A stretch of 64,000 bases of DNA from the NCBI GenBank assembly GCA_008364785.1, contig VTTJ01000005.1:310001-374000 (forward strand), in the 5' to 3' direction. Shown here in pieces: positions 1-9,240 of the stretch (positions are counted from its first letter, which is position 1; each line of letters begins with the position of its first letter). This DNA is from Bacillus sp. BGMRC 2118 (GTDB lineage: Bacteria; Bacillota; Bacilli; Bacillales; SA4). The translations under genes and the position numbers were made by a program. The notes beneath the pieces are model-generated. The model was not told the DNA's origin. It was given only the letters and a program-made list of their open reading frames with translations, and did no database searches.

Positions 1-524
1 ATTTGTTCCTCTAACTGTTCTAATGTTAAGTCTTTATTTTGAAACATGATATATAGTTGTTTATCTAATTCAATGGATTCACCATATGCTTCAAAAAGTT
101 CCTCATATGTAGAATATCGAGTCTTCATTAGCTCTACTAGTGATTTCGCACTTTTTCGGAGTTGTTCCCCTTCCACTTCTTCTACGATCTCTAGAGTATT
201 TTCGAACTCTTGTTTCGATTTTTGTATACTTTCATATTCCTTATTAAGTCCTGTTCTTCTTTCTTCTGTGACCATAAGTGCCTCAGTTGATAACTGTTCG
301 ATTTTTTCTATTTCCTTTAATCCTAATGTCATAATTTGATCGTAAATTTCTTTTTCTTTTGTTTCTAAACGGACCATTTCCGTTTGTTGATTTTCAAACT
401 CTGTTTCTAATTTAACAGCTTCTTCTAAATGACTATACATCGTTTCTTGAGGTGATGGACCCGCTTGACAAGCTGACATGCTTACAGCTAGTACCAAGAC
501 AAGCATTCTGACTATATATTTCAT
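1..524 (-). CDS. ykyA: YkyA-like lipoprotein, partial at the left edge
   Basis: The reading frame opens with ATG at 522-524 behind a strong AGGGGGAG ribosome site and runs off the window edge, so the C-terminus is missing. The first 19 residues are a basic, hydrophobic lipoprotein signal ending in VSMSAC, with the lipobox cysteine at residue 19. The remainder is charged and strongly helical, rich in E, K and Q, and likely coiled coil. In B. subtilis ykyA sits beside the deformylase gene and pdhA, and the same deformylase neighbour is seen here in divergent orientation. The molecular role of YkyA is not established; it is probably anchored on the outer face of the membrane. Confidence 0.85.
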   Translation of the reverse strand, partial: MKYIVRMLVLVLAVSMSACQAGPSPQETMYSHLEEAVKLETEFENQQTEMVRLETKEKEIYDQIMTLGLKEIEKIEQLSTEALMVTEERRTGLNKEYESIQKSKQEFENTLEIVEEVEGEQLRKSAKSLVELMKTRYSTYEELFEAYGESIELDKQLYIMFQNKDLTLEQLEEQ

Positions 525-785
525 AAGTGACTCCCCCTATCTCTATTATTAATATAGATACTAATCATTTATTTGGCAACTATACCCAATATATGTGCTT
601 GTCCATTCAATTAGTCCACAACTAAAAGGCTGTTTTTCGGAAAAGTTTATAGCCATCAAGAAATACGTACCTAATAAAAAGACTGTTGTTCTCGGACTTC
701 ATCATTCTTTATCAGATATTCAGGATATGGTATGCTAATAACATTGAATCTTGTATTAATGGATTATTAGAGTGGAGTGATTGAG

Positions 786-1340
786 ATGCTTACAATGAGA
801 GATGTGATTCGTGAAGGTCATCCTACATTAAGATTGGTAGCTGAAGAGGTAGTGTTACCTGCTTCTGAAGAAGATAAGAAAATTCTTCGTGAAATGATGG
901 AATTTGTAATAAATAGCCAAGATCCGGAACTTGCTGCTGAATATGAGCTAAGACCTGGGATTGGCATTGCTGCACCTCAAATAAATGTATCGAAGAGAAT
1001 GATTGCTATTCATGTTACAGACGATAAGGATCAATTGCACAGCTATGCATTGTTTAATCCAAAAATTATCAGTCATTCTGTGGAAACATCATATTTAACA
1101 ACAGGTGAAGGTTGCTTATCAGTAGACAGAGATGTACCTGGTTTCGTTCCAAGGTATGCCCGTATTACAGTGAAGGCTACCACCTTAGAAGGTGAAGAAG
1201 TAAAGCTGCGTTTAAAAGGGTTACCTGCCATTGTATTTCAACATGAAATTGATCATTTAAACGGAATCATGTTTTATGACCACATTAATAAAGATGAACC
1301 GTTTGCTGAGCCAAAGGATGCAACAGCAATAGATAGATAA
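786..1340 (+). CDS. def: Peptide deformylase
   Basis: Removes the N-formyl group from new polypeptides using a bound metal ion. All three family motifs are present: [14 protein letters not shown] (metal-binding Cys) and QHEIDHLNG (HExxH). The length of about 184 residues and the insertion before motif I are typical of the long Gram-positive type, closest to B. subtilis YkrB (DefB). A GTG at 777 in the same frame is possible, but ATG 786 has a GGAG at 774-777 at good spacing and gives an N-terminus like that of homologues. A strong terminator follows directly. Confidence 0.95.
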   Translation: MLTMRDVIREGHPTLRLVAEEVVLPASEEDKKILREMMEFVINSQDPELAAEYELRPGIGIAAPQINVSKRMIAIHVTDDKDQLHSYALFNPKIISHSVETSYLTTGEGCLSVDRDVPGFVPRYARITVKATTLEGEEVKLRLKGLPAIVFQHEIDHLNGIMFYDHINKDEPFAEPKDATAIDR

Positions 1341-1369
1341 ACGAGGGGGCAACTGCCACCTCGTTTTTT
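1341..1369 (+). terminator. Rho-independent terminator of def
   Basis: Stem ACGAGG/CCTCGT extended by GGC/GCC, followed by a run of six T. It begins immediately after the def stop codon. Confidence 0.85.
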
Positions 1370-1483
1370 CATTAGGTTTTTTTGATCAGTCGAGAGCCAG
1401 ATTAGTCACAAGTATTATAAAAATCATTCGTCATAGAAATGAAGTGATAATTTATATGATATATATCACCAAAAGAGTCTTCA

Positions 1484-2261
1484 TTACAGTAACCCTAGTT
1501 GTTCTAGACAAAGGTTTATCCCATCATCTTCAGGCTGAATTCGTTATAAAGGATGCTGCTTCCTTCGTCTGCTGTACACCATTTGCCATTGCCACTCCAG
1601 TACCAGCAAATTGGAGCATCTCATTATCATTTAGTCCATCTCCAAATGTAATTATATCTTTTCTAGTAAATCCGAGTTACGTCATCTTTACTACAATTCC
1701 TTAGCTTTTTGATCCCCCACTTGGCAAAACATCAGTAGCAAGATCCTGCCACCGGATGAAACGAAAGTGAGGATAGTTCTTCATATAATGTAATTCTTCA
1801 TCTCTTCCACAAAATAATTATGTTTGATAAACATCATTTCCCAAGTAATATTCTTCATCGAGATCAGTGTGATTGAAATTAAGTGTGCCTAAGCTTTCAT
1901 GTATATGTTGGTGATTATCGGCAGTAGACTTCATTTGACTATGATCGATCCATAAATATTAAAGCATGCTGGTTACGTTTTGATGTACCACATAACTCTT
2001 TCATTTTGTTAAGATCATGGGGATTCTTATAAATCGGTTCTTCTTCCAGTACAAGATATACCATTAAAACTTACAAACGAAGATATCTTTAAATCATCTT
2101 TTATGTCATGAAACGTAAAAGGAGCTCTTCGGTGTTGCAATGGCAATAAAATGACCTGAAGATAGTAAGAAATTCAAGGCATCTATTGTACTTTTGGAAA
2201 TTCTTTTTTCTTTGTTAAGAATTGTCCCATCAATATCAAAAAATAATAACTTCTTTTCCAT
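1484..2261 (-). pseudogene. ykrA: Decayed YkrA-type HAD phosphatase
   Basis: On the minus strand an ATG at 2259-2261 opens a good HAD start with the nucleophile motif FFDIDGTIL. The frame is then broken near residue 45 and repeatedly after that. Family-like fragments continue in shifting frames, including ITFGDGLNDNEMLQ (HAD motif IV) and a C-terminal DDGINLCLEQLGLL ending at 1484. Several frameshifts plus internal stops mean it cannot make a full Cof-type phosphatase. Its position between def and rpoY matches ykrA of B. subtilis, so this is an inherited gene that decayed in place rather than a transferred fragment. Confidence 0.85.
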
Positions 2262-2278
2262 TATATAGTTCTCCTAAC

Positions 2279-3178
2279 TTAAGCAGTTCTACTTAATTTA
2301 CTACTGCTTTCTTTCTTCTTACTCGAAGTTAGATAAACTCCTGCTAAAATTAACACGAAGCCAATTACCATAAATACATGTATACGTTCATTTAATATAA
2401 TAGATCCCCAAATCATTGCGGATATTGGGACAAGATATGTAACTAATGAAGCAAATTCCGGGCTCCCCTTTTGAATGCAATAATAATATAAAAGGTAAGC
2501 AATACCCGAGCCAAATACCCCAAGCCCAATTAGACCAAGAAACACAGAAGCATCCAACATCTTTACAAAAATTGATGTGTCTGTAAATAAAACCATAATA
2601 AGACTTATTAGTGTAGATACCATTAATGTACTTGCTGAAGTCATCGTGATACTTACTTTTGATAAATATTTTTTTGAAAGGTGTGTGGAGAGACCATAGC
2701 ATATAGTCGCCATGACCATTGTAATGAGTCCAATTACTGATTGTTCCTTCATATTCTCAACATTTACACCGGATAATAATACAATCCCAGTAAAACCTAC
2801 AGTTATACCGATCCATTGGAACTTCCCTAACTTGTTTTGAAAAAATATAAAGCCAATCATAATAGTCCAAATAGGAGTACTTGCATTAATTAAAGATGCA
2901 TAGCTGCTTGAGATTCTTGTTTCGCTTAATGCAATTAAGAACCACGGTAAAGCATTATTTAATAAAGAAACTAATGTAATCATCTTAAATGGTAGATGTT
3001 TAAATTCGCCCCACTTCTTTCGAATAACTAGGATGATGAGTAAGATAATTGTGCCAAATAAACTTCTGCCAAATACAACTCCCCATGCTCCAATAGGTTC
3101 TACTAATAGCTTAATAAATAGAAATGAAGTACCCCATATCAAGCTTAATGCAAGTAGTGCACTATATAACTTTGCCAT
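2279..3178 (-). CDS. EamA/DMT-family transporter
   Basis: A 299-residue membrane protein of the drug/metabolite transporter superfamily with about ten hydrophobic segments arranged as two EamA repeats. The first repeat starts near residue 5 (LLALSLIWGTSFLFIKLL) and the second near residue 150. The ATG is preceded by GGAGGAGAG at good spacing. Family members export amino acids, metabolites or drugs; the substrate cannot be inferred here. It lies between the decayed ykrA and rpoY, a place where B. subtilis has no such gene, so it is probably an insertion into the conserved block. Confidence 0.85.
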   Translation of the reverse strand: MAKLYSALLALSLIWGTSFLFIKLLVEPIGAWGVVFGRSLFGTIILLIILVIRKKWGEFKHLPFKMITLVSLLNNALPWFLIALSETRISSSYASLINASTPIWTIMIGFIFFQNKLGKFQWIGITVGFTGIVLLSGVNVENMKEQSVIGLITMVMATICYGLSTHLSKKYLSKVSITMTSASTLMVSTLISLIMVLFTDTSIFVKMLDASVFLGLIGLGVFGSGIAYLLYYYCIQKGSPEFASLVTYLVPISAMIWGSIILNERIHVFMVIGFVLILAGVYLTSSKKKESSSKLSRTA

Positions 3179-3340
3179 CTTAACTCTCCTCCACTTTCCT
3201 TAGTTAATGCCTTTAGTGATACAAAAAATTTAAACGGTTGTGAAATTCCATTTTTACCCATGAGAGGGATTATGGTAACTCCATATACTAAAACTATACA
3301 AGCTGATTGGATAAGAATAAACCATATTTAAAAGGAGAGA

Positions 3341-3421
3341 ATGAATAAAATGTTAAAAAAACTTAGACGGAAACTATTAGAACAATGGAACGATATGTTA
3401 CGTAAGAGAACGATCGCATAA
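3341..3421 (+). CDS. Candidate 26-residue basic peptide
   Basis: A short frame starts at ATG 3341 behind AAAGGAGAG and encodes 26 residues rich in K, R and L, predicted amphipathic (contains KKLRRKLLEQW). An internal ATG at 3350 is an alternative start with longer spacing to the same ribosome site. I do not recognise the peptide. Good ribosome site, compact composition and position in an otherwise empty gap support translation; shortness and lack of a family match argue against. Treat as a candidate. Confidence 0.4.
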   Translation: MNKMLKKLRRKLLEQWNDMLRKRTIA

Positions 3422-3439
3422 AGAAACTTTCATAGATCA

Positions 3440-3600
3440 TTCGTGCTGTTTTCACATAATTCGTTAACAATTTGACGATTAACTCGCTAGTTTTAAGACT
3501 TTAGTGGCGTCTTTTCATCAAAGCATTAACTTTTACCTATCTTTAAGAGTCTGAAGATTATCTCTTTGTTTTGTTGCAACAACGATTATGAAAACAGCCT
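3440..3600. repeat. AT-rich repeat with terminal inverted repeats (element A, copy 1)
   Basis: The left end GCTGTTTTCACATAATTCGT is matched, inverted, by a right end reading ACGATTATGAAAACAGC. About 160 bp lie between the ends and hold no convincing gene. The end sequence resembles the ends of the dispersed element seen near 23, 34, 58 and 62 kb. Confidence 0.55.
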
Positions 3601-3844
3601 TTAGAAAAAACATGAAAAAGAATGAAAATTACTTTATAATAAATAATAACGTATTCCCTTTACTTGGAACTAGTAGAAAGATTTGCTTAATAGAAGAGAA
3701 CATCATATAATTGTTCTTATTTACTAGTAGAGAATATTAAATTACTTTTAAGAAATTTGCTTGTTAACTGTTCACACCACTTTTCCCCTAAAAAGATATG
3801 GTTGAACTAGATATATATAATAGAAAGTCAAGGAGAGATAGAAC

Positions 3845-4054
3845 ATGATATTTAAAGTATTTTTTCAAGAAGACATTTTTCAAGCACCCGTTCGAGAACG
3901 CACAAAAACTATATTTGTTGAAGCTGAAACTGAAGGTGAAGTAAGAACGAAATTAGCGGATCGTTCTTATAACATTGAATTTATCCAGAGCGTAACAGGT
4001 GACTATTTAGATTATGAGAAACAATCAGAAAACTATAAATTGGAGACGGTATAA
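3845..4054 (+). CDS. rpoY: RNA polymerase epsilon subunit (RpoY/YkzG)
   Basis: A 69-residue protein matching the small auxiliary RNA polymerase subunit restricted to Firmicutes. The N-terminal MIFKVFFQ, the [12 protein letters not shown] segment and the C-terminal NIEFIQ...GDYLDYEK region fit the family. The start follows a GGAGAG site. The gene ends three bases before rnjA, the arrangement also found in B. subtilis, so the two are cotranscribed. The upstream 650 bp gap contains a short peptide candidate and a repeat, and presumably the promoter. Confidence 0.93.
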   Translation: MIFKVFFQEDIFQAPVRERTKTIFVEAETEGEVRTKLADRSYNIEFIQSVTGDYLDYEKQSENYKLETV

Positions 4055-4057
4055 CTT

Positions 4058-5725
4058 ATGAAGTTTGTAAAAAATGACCAAACAGCCGTTTTCGCTCTCG
4101 GTGGATTAGGCGAAATCGGTAAGAACACATATGGTGTTCAATTTCAAGATGAAATCATCTTAATTGATGCAGGAATAAAGTTTCCTGAGGACGAGCTACT
4201 TGGTATTGATTATGTCATTCCTGACTATAGCTACCTAGTTAAGAATGTTGATAAAATAAAAGGATTATTTATTACGCACGGTCATGAGGATCATATTGGG
4301 GGAATTCCATACCTGCTAAGAGAAGTAAATATTCCGATTTATGGTGGGAAATTAGCGTTAGGTCTAATTAAGAATAAATTAGAAGAACACGGATTACTTC
4401 GCCAAACGACATTACACGAGATTAAAGAAGATGACATTATTAAATTCAGAAAAACCTCTGTGACGTTCTTTAGAACAACTCATAGCATTCCAGATGCCTA
4501 CGGAATTGTTGTAAAGACACCACCTGGACAAATCGTTCATACGGGTGATTTTAAATTTGACTTCACTCCAGTGGGTGAACCTGCTAACTTAACAAAGATG
4601 GCAGAGATTGGGAAAGAAGGAGTACTTTGCTTGCTATCTGATAGTACAAATAGTGAAGTACCACATTTCACGATGTCTGAACGACGTGTTGGTGAAAGTA
4701 TACATGAGATATTCCGTAAAGTTAATGGCCGAATCATTTTTGCTACCTTTGCATCTAACATTCACCGCCTTCAGCAAGTTGTAGAGGCTGCTGTACAAAA
4801 CGGAAGAAAAGTTGCTGTATTTGGTCGTAGTATGGAATCAGCAATGACAATCGGACAAGAATTAGGTTATATAACATGCCCTAAAGATACAATTATTGAG
4901 GCATCCCAAATTAATCGTTTACCTGCGGATAAGGTTGTCATCTTATGTACAGGTAGCCAAGGCGAACCGATGGCTGCTCTTTCACGAATTGCAAACGGTA
5001 CACATAGACAAATTCAAATTATACCTGGTGATACAGTTGTATTTTCATCTTCACCTATACCTGGAAATACGATAAGTGTTAGTCGTACAATTAACAGTCT
5101 GTTTAAAGCAGGAGCTGAGGTTATACATGGTTCCTTAAGTGATATTCATACTTCGGGACATGGTGGACAAGAAGAGCAGAAGCTTATGCTTCGCTTAATG
5201 AAGCCTAAATTCTTCATGCCTATACACGGTGAGTATAGAATGCAAAAAATGCATACTAAGCTAGCTGTAGATTGTGGTGTATTAGAAGAGGATTGCTTCA
5301 TTATGGATAACGGTGAGGTATTGGCACTTGGTTCTGATGAAGCGAGTGTAGCTGGAAAGATCCCATCAGGTAATGTATATATTGATGGAAGTGGAATTGG
5401 CGACATCGGAAATATCGTATTACGTGATCGTAGGATCCTCTCTGAGGAAGGCCTTGTTATTGTAGTAGTTAGCATTAATATGAAGGAGCATAAAATTGCT
5501 TCTGGTCCAGATTTAATTTCCCGTGGGTTTGTCTATATGAGAGAATCGGGCGATTTAATCAATGATGCACAAAGTTTAATAACGAAGCATTTAAATCGTG
5601 TGATGGAAAGAAAAACTTCTCAGTGGTCAGAAATTAAAAATGAAATTACTGATACTCTGTCACCTTTCCTATATGAAAAAACAAAGCGCCGTCCAATGAT
5701 TTTACCAATCATTATGGAAGTATAA
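4058..5725 (+). CDS. rnjA: Ribonuclease J1
   Basis: A 555-residue enzyme with 5'-3' exonuclease and endonuclease activity acting in mRNA decay and rRNA maturation. The metallo-beta-lactamase core carries the HGHEDHIGG zinc motif near residues 74-82, followed by the beta-CASP domain and the C-terminal domain of RNase J. The full length and conserved ending suggest an intact gene. It starts three bases after rpoY with its ribosome site inside the rpoY end (GGAGACGG). A strong bidirectional terminator separates it from convergent ktrC. Confidence 0.96.
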   Translation: MKFVKNDQTAVFALGGLGEIGKNTYGVQFQDEIILIDAGIKFPEDELLGIDYVIPDYSYLVKNVDKIKGLFITHGHEDHIGGIPYLLREVNIPIYGGKLALGLIKNKLEEHGLLRQTTLHEIKEDDIIKFRKTSVTFFRTTHSIPDAYGIVVKTPPGQIVHTGDFKFDFTPVGEPANLTKMAEIGKEGVLCLLSDSTNSEVPHFTMSERRVGESIHEIFRKVNGRIIFATFASNIHRLQQVVEAAVQNGRKVAVFGRSMESAMTIGQELGYITCPKDTIIEASQINRLPADKVVILCTGSQGEPMAALSRIANGTHRQIQIIPGDTVVFSSSPIPGNTISVSRTINSLFKAGAEVIHGSLSDIHTSGHGGQEEQKLMLRLMKPKFFMPIHGEYRMQKMHTKLAVDCGVLEEDCFIMDNGEVLALGSDEASVAGKIPSGNVYIDGSGIGDIGNIVLRDRRILSEEGLVIVVVSINMKEHKIASGPDLISRGFVYMRESGDLINDAQSLITKHLNRVMERKTSQWSEIKNEITDTLSPFLYEKTKRRPMILPIIMEV

Positions 5726-5734
5726 ACATACAGG

Positions 5735-5779
5735 CAAAAAATAATCCCCCTTCTTTATAGGAAGGGGGATTATTTTTTC
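5735..5779. terminator. Bidirectional terminator between rnjA and ktrC
   Basis: Perfect stem AATAATCCCCCTTC/GAAGGGGGATTATT with a short loop, flanked by A-tract on one side and T-tract on the other, so it can serve both convergent genes. Confidence 0.9.
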
Positions 5780-6441
5780 TACTCATCAATTAAATTCTTT
5801 TCGAACCTGCTTATATCTGTATCAGCACCAATTACAATTAAAATATCTCCTTGCTGAATGGTTTCCGATGCTTGAGGTGAAACAAGGATCTCCTTGCCTC
5901 GTTTAATAGCTACAATATTAATCCCATATTTTGCACGGATGTCTAAATCAATTAATGAATAGCCATCCACGTGTTTACTTGCAATAATCTCTACAATACT
6001 GTGCTCATCTGATAATTCTAAGTAGTCTAATACGTTGTTAGATACAATATTATTAGCGATTCGTTGCCCCATATCTCGTTCCGGGTGAACGATATTATCT
6101 GCACCAATTTTTGATAATACTTTTTCATGATAATCGTTTTGAGCTTTTACTGTAATATTTTTTACACCAAGTTCCTTTAAGATTAATGTCGTTAGTATAC
6201 TTGATTGAATATTATCTCCGATTGCCACAATGACGTGATCAAAGTTACGAATACCTAAACTTTTTAATACCATCTCATCCGTCGTGTCCCCTACAACAGC
6301 ATGTGAGGCAATGGATGCAAATTCGTTTACTCTGTCTTCATCAAGGTCAATTGCTAGTACTTCCATACCCTGTTGACTTAATGTCCGACAAATACTTCCA
6401 CCAAATCTTCCTAGTCCAATGACGGCAAACTCTTTTTTCAC
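5779..6441 (-). CDS. ktrC: KtrC, cytoplasmic gating subunit of K+ uptake
   Basis: A 220-residue RCK protein. The N-terminal Rossmann domain has the GLGRFGGS nucleotide-binding loop (residues 9-16) and the C-terminal RCK_C domain ends near residue 218. It matches B. subtilis KtrC (YkqB) across its length. The KtrC ring regulates a KtrD-type channel by nucleotide binding, and c-di-AMP is known to bind the RCK_C domain of Ktr proteins and close the channel. No membrane partner is encoded nearby. Convergent with rnjA as in B. subtilis. Confidence 0.94.
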   Translation of the reverse strand: MKKEFAVIGLGRFGGSICRTLSQQGMEVLAIDLDEDRVNEFASIASHAVVGDTTDEMVLKSLGIRNFDHVIVAIGDNIQSSILTTLILKELGVKNITVKAQNDYHEKVLSKIGADNIVHPERDMGQRIANNIVSNNVLDYLELSDEHSIVEIIASKHVDGYSLIDLDIRAKYGINIVAIKRGKEILVSPQASETIQQGDILIVIGADTDISRFEKNLIDE

Positions 6442-6617
6442 AATAATTCCTCCAATGATTTACACGTAATCACCATCACCACTATTTTAACACAAAGAAT
6501 ACTTTCTGTAAGTGGGGTTGTATTCCTTTGCAAATGATTTACTTCTAGTCATATTTGTAACAGGGTAATGATTCAACGCGTAAATTAATTGCACAAATTC
6601 CTCTCTTTGCCACGCAT

Positions 6618-6664
6618 CATAATAAGAGAGTGTGTAATAGTAAAATTACACACTCTCTTATTGT
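6618..6664 (-). terminator. Terminator of the germinant receptor operon
   Basis: Very stable stem made of AATAAGAGAGTGTGTAAT and its complement with a six-base loop, lying just beyond the gerC-like stop codon and upstream of ktrC. Confidence 0.75.
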
Positions 6665-6672
6665 GATTTCTA

Positions 6673-7821
6673 CTATTCTTTATCACTGTATTTATAGCTA
6701 TTATAATGAACGATCGTAACATCCATTTTTATATTTGTTAGCGAATTCTCATCTAAGTAAAAATTTTTATGTTTTGTTAATTCCTGATATTTTTTAGGAT
6801 GCTGTCTATACCAATCTTCTCCTGCATTTAAAATATCAATCTTATTAGTTAGACCAGTTTTGTAAAGAGAGATAACCTTTTCTTTCAAGTCTTTCTCTAG
6901 TATCTCCTGAAGTTCTTTGGCAGGGATGTCCTTTATTTTTTCAAGTAAATCTCCTTGTACGGAAAGTTCAATGGAAAACTTCGGTGTTGATGTATCCTTC
7001 TCATATTTAAATTTCATTTTTGGTGAACTGAGTCTAACAGCTGCAATGAGCTCTCCATCTTTTTCTACCTTATGGTCATAGGTTACTTTTTTTTCTAATA
7101 GCCAATTTGTAAGAAAGGCATCGTTGAACGAAAAATCTGTCATATACTTCTCGTGTTGAAAAAGCGCATAACCATTAAAATATAAAATAGGAAAGTCTTT
7201 ATCTGCCTTCCAAGCATCATGATCAATTGTGACAATTGGTATTTTTGCTGCCCCCATTGGTTCATAATAGTCCCTCAAAAAGTTCATTAGGATAATTGGT
7301 CTTATTTCATCTTGTGATATTTCATTTGCTTTCCCTTTAAAAAGCACTGTGTAAACAGCCGGATAATTGAATAATGCCTTTGTATTTAAGATGTCCTCCA
7401 TATTATCTTTTGCTATCACAACCCGAAGAGTTGGCCGAAGTGAACGGTTTCTTCCCACTTCTTTGATCACTTCATTAAATTTTTGTTTCACTACGTTTTC
7501 ACTTAAAACAAGTGTCACCACATGTCCAAAAAATAAGGGAGGCTCTGATTTTTTATAAAGCTTACTAACCGCTAAATTCAACGTTTCCCCAGTAGCGGAT
7601 GCAACATAGATGGGAATTGGCTCAACAGGTCTGCTTCCTTCTTGCTTTGCAACATTTGCAAAATTGAGACCTTGAATAAAAACTTTATATTGCTTCTTAT
7701 CTTCATCATAATCCATACCAATTGCGACGATATAAGTTAAGTCTTGAATATTCTTTAAACCAGAACAACTAGTAAGGCACAAACAACATATGATTACTCC
7801 AATAGTACGGAATACCCTCAT
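6673..7821 (-). CDS. Germinant receptor lipoprotein, Ger(x)C family (C subunit)
   Basis: A 382-residue spore germination lipoprotein. It begins with a signal peptide and lipobox (CLTSC, Cys at residue 19), so it should be lipidated and held at the outer face of the inner spore membrane. The Ger(x)C N-terminal domain (LTYIVAIGMDYDEDKK) and the C-terminal Spore_GerAC domain are both present. It is the last gene of a three-gene operon, starting two bases after the A subunit gene with its ribosome site inside that gene. The germinant sensed cannot be inferred. Confidence 0.93.
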   Translation of the reverse strand: MRVFRTIGVIICCLCLTSCSGLKNIQDLTYIVAIGMDYDEDKKQYKVFIQGLNFANVAKQEGSRPVEPIPIYVASATGETLNLAVSKLYKKSEPPLFFGHVVTLVLSENVVKQKFNEVIKEVGRNRSLRPTLRVVIAKDNMEDILNTKALFNYPAVYTVLFKGKANEISQDEIRPIILMNFLRDYYEPMGAAKIPIVTIDHDAWKADKDFPILYFNGYALFQHEKYMTDFSFNDAFLTNWLLEKKVTYDHKVEKDGELIAAVRLSSPKMKFKYEKDTSTPKFSIELSVQGDLLEKIKDIPAKELQEILEKDLKEKVISLYKTGLTNKIDILNAGEDWYRQHPKKYQELTKHKNFYLDENSLTNIKMDVTIVHYNSYKYSDKE

Positions 7822-7823
7822 GA

Positions 7824-9233
7824 TTAATTTCCACCTCTTGTTGGATCTTCAGGACTCGTTAACTTCGTTCTAGTTTTATAAAATTGGCGTGGTGCCTTTA
7901 ATAAAGATTTTATTGCCTCTCGAATATTTAGCGGAGCAAGTGATCCTAGATAGGGTGCACCGAAAGAAGAAATTGTAGACAGATAAAAAACAGTAAGAAG
8001 GTACGTAATAATGACACCGAACAATCCAAAAAGTGTACTCATGATCACTACAGTAAACCGTAGCAACGTAAAAGCAGAACTTAATGATTGATTGACCAAG
8101 GTAAACGATGATATATAGGTGATGGCAGCCACAACGAGCATGGTGGGTGATGTGAGTCCCGCCCTGATTGCTGCATCTCCTACAATTAACCCACCAAGTA
8201 CGGCTACTGTTTGCCCAATTGCTCTAGGTAACCGAACTCCTGCCTCATTGAAGAGTTCGAATAAACACAATACGATAAACATTTCAATCGGAGCAGATAA
8301 AGGTAACCCAAAGCGGGATACAGATATTGTTGCCACTAGTAAGTATGGAATTTGTTCAATATTATAAGCAGAAAACGCTACCCAAATTCCAGGTAAAAAT
8401 CCTGCAACCATAACACCTAGAAGTCGAATTAATCTTTCTAATGAAACAAATGCATAATTATTATAAGAATCTTCTGGTGATTTCGTCTGCAATAATAAGC
8501 TTACTGGAGCAAATGAAACAGTAGGGTTACCGTCCACTAAAAGTGCAAATCGCCCCTGATTTAACGCTTGCACAATAAAATCAGGTCTTCCTGAATAGTC
8601 CAAAGTGGGAAAAACAGAATATGGTCGATCTCCAATTAATGTTTCCAACTCACTTATCCCCGTTAAAATATCTATATCTATATTGTTCAAACGTTTTCGG
8701 ATTTCTTGTAAGATAGTAGGATCAATAACGTCGTCCAAATACATAATTACAACCTTTGTTTTACTTCTCTTACCAATTGTATATTTTTCTAAACATAATG
8801 AAGGGGTGTTTAATCTTCGCCTGATGAGAGATATGTTCGTTTTCAGATCTTCAACAAAACCATCTTTCGGACCTCTTACAGAAGATTCAAGAGATGATTC
8901 TTCTGGAGTTCTTTTTGGAAACTCTGCTGCTCGGATGCTTAATAAATCTGTTTCAAATTGGAAGATTACTTGCCCTTCGAACAATAAAGTTGAAAGGTCT
9001 TCTAACGATTTGTTGGTAACATCCTCTGCTTGAAATAATGATAGAAGCCTATCCTTAACAGAAGCTTCATCTTTTAAAGTAAGCTTAGGAAGAATATATT
9101 GATCTAAATATTGAAGATTAATTAGACTCTCAAAATAGAAAAATTCAAAAGAAACATCAACACTCTTATGAAACTTATTTTGAAAATCTTCACTACTCTG
9201 AAATTGAATCTTTAATTTTCCAGACTTCTCCAT
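7824..9233 (-). CDS. Germinant receptor A subunit (GerA family)
   Basis: A 469-residue protein of the GerAA/GerKA family. The first 240 residues form the soluble N-terminal domain containing the hallmark ESSVRGPKDGF near residues 116-126. The second half carries about five membrane segments and the family motif GDAAIRAGL. It should form the oligomeric ion-conducting part of a nutrient receptor in the spore inner membrane. It lies seven bases after the B subunit gene and overlaps the ribosome site of the C gene. Expected to be made in the forespore; no clear forespore promoter was identified. Confidence 0.94.
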   Translation of the reverse strand: MEKSGKLKIQFQSSEDFQNKFHKSVDVSFEFFYFESLINLQYLDQYILPKLTLKDEASVKDRLLSLFQAEDVTNKSLEDLSTLLFEGQVIFQFETDLLSIRAAEFPKRTPEESSLESSVRGPKDGFVEDLKTNISLIRRRLNTPSLCLEKYTIGKRSKTKVVIMYLDDVIDPTILQEIRKRLNNIDIDILTGISELETLIGDRPYSVFPTLDYSGRPDFIVQALNQGRFALLVDGNPTVSFAPVSLLLQTKSPEDSYNNYAFVSLERLIRLLGVMVAGFLPGIWVAFSAYNIEQIPYLLVATISVSRFGLPLSAPIEMFIVLCLFELFNEAGVRLPRAIGQTVAVLGGLIVGDAAIRAGLTSPTMLVVAAITYISSFTLVNQSLSSAFTLLRFTVVIMSTLFGLFGVIITYLLTVFYLSTISSFGAPYLGSLAPLNIREAIKSLLKAPRQFYKTRTKLTSPEDPTRGGN

Positions 9234-9240
9234 TCAATCA

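Noticed and set aside
6442..6617. Search for a ydaO-type c-di-AMP riboswitch upstream of ktrC.
   Set aside because: The gap is short and AT-rich with no recognisable conserved blocks; regulation of KtrC is expected at protein level.
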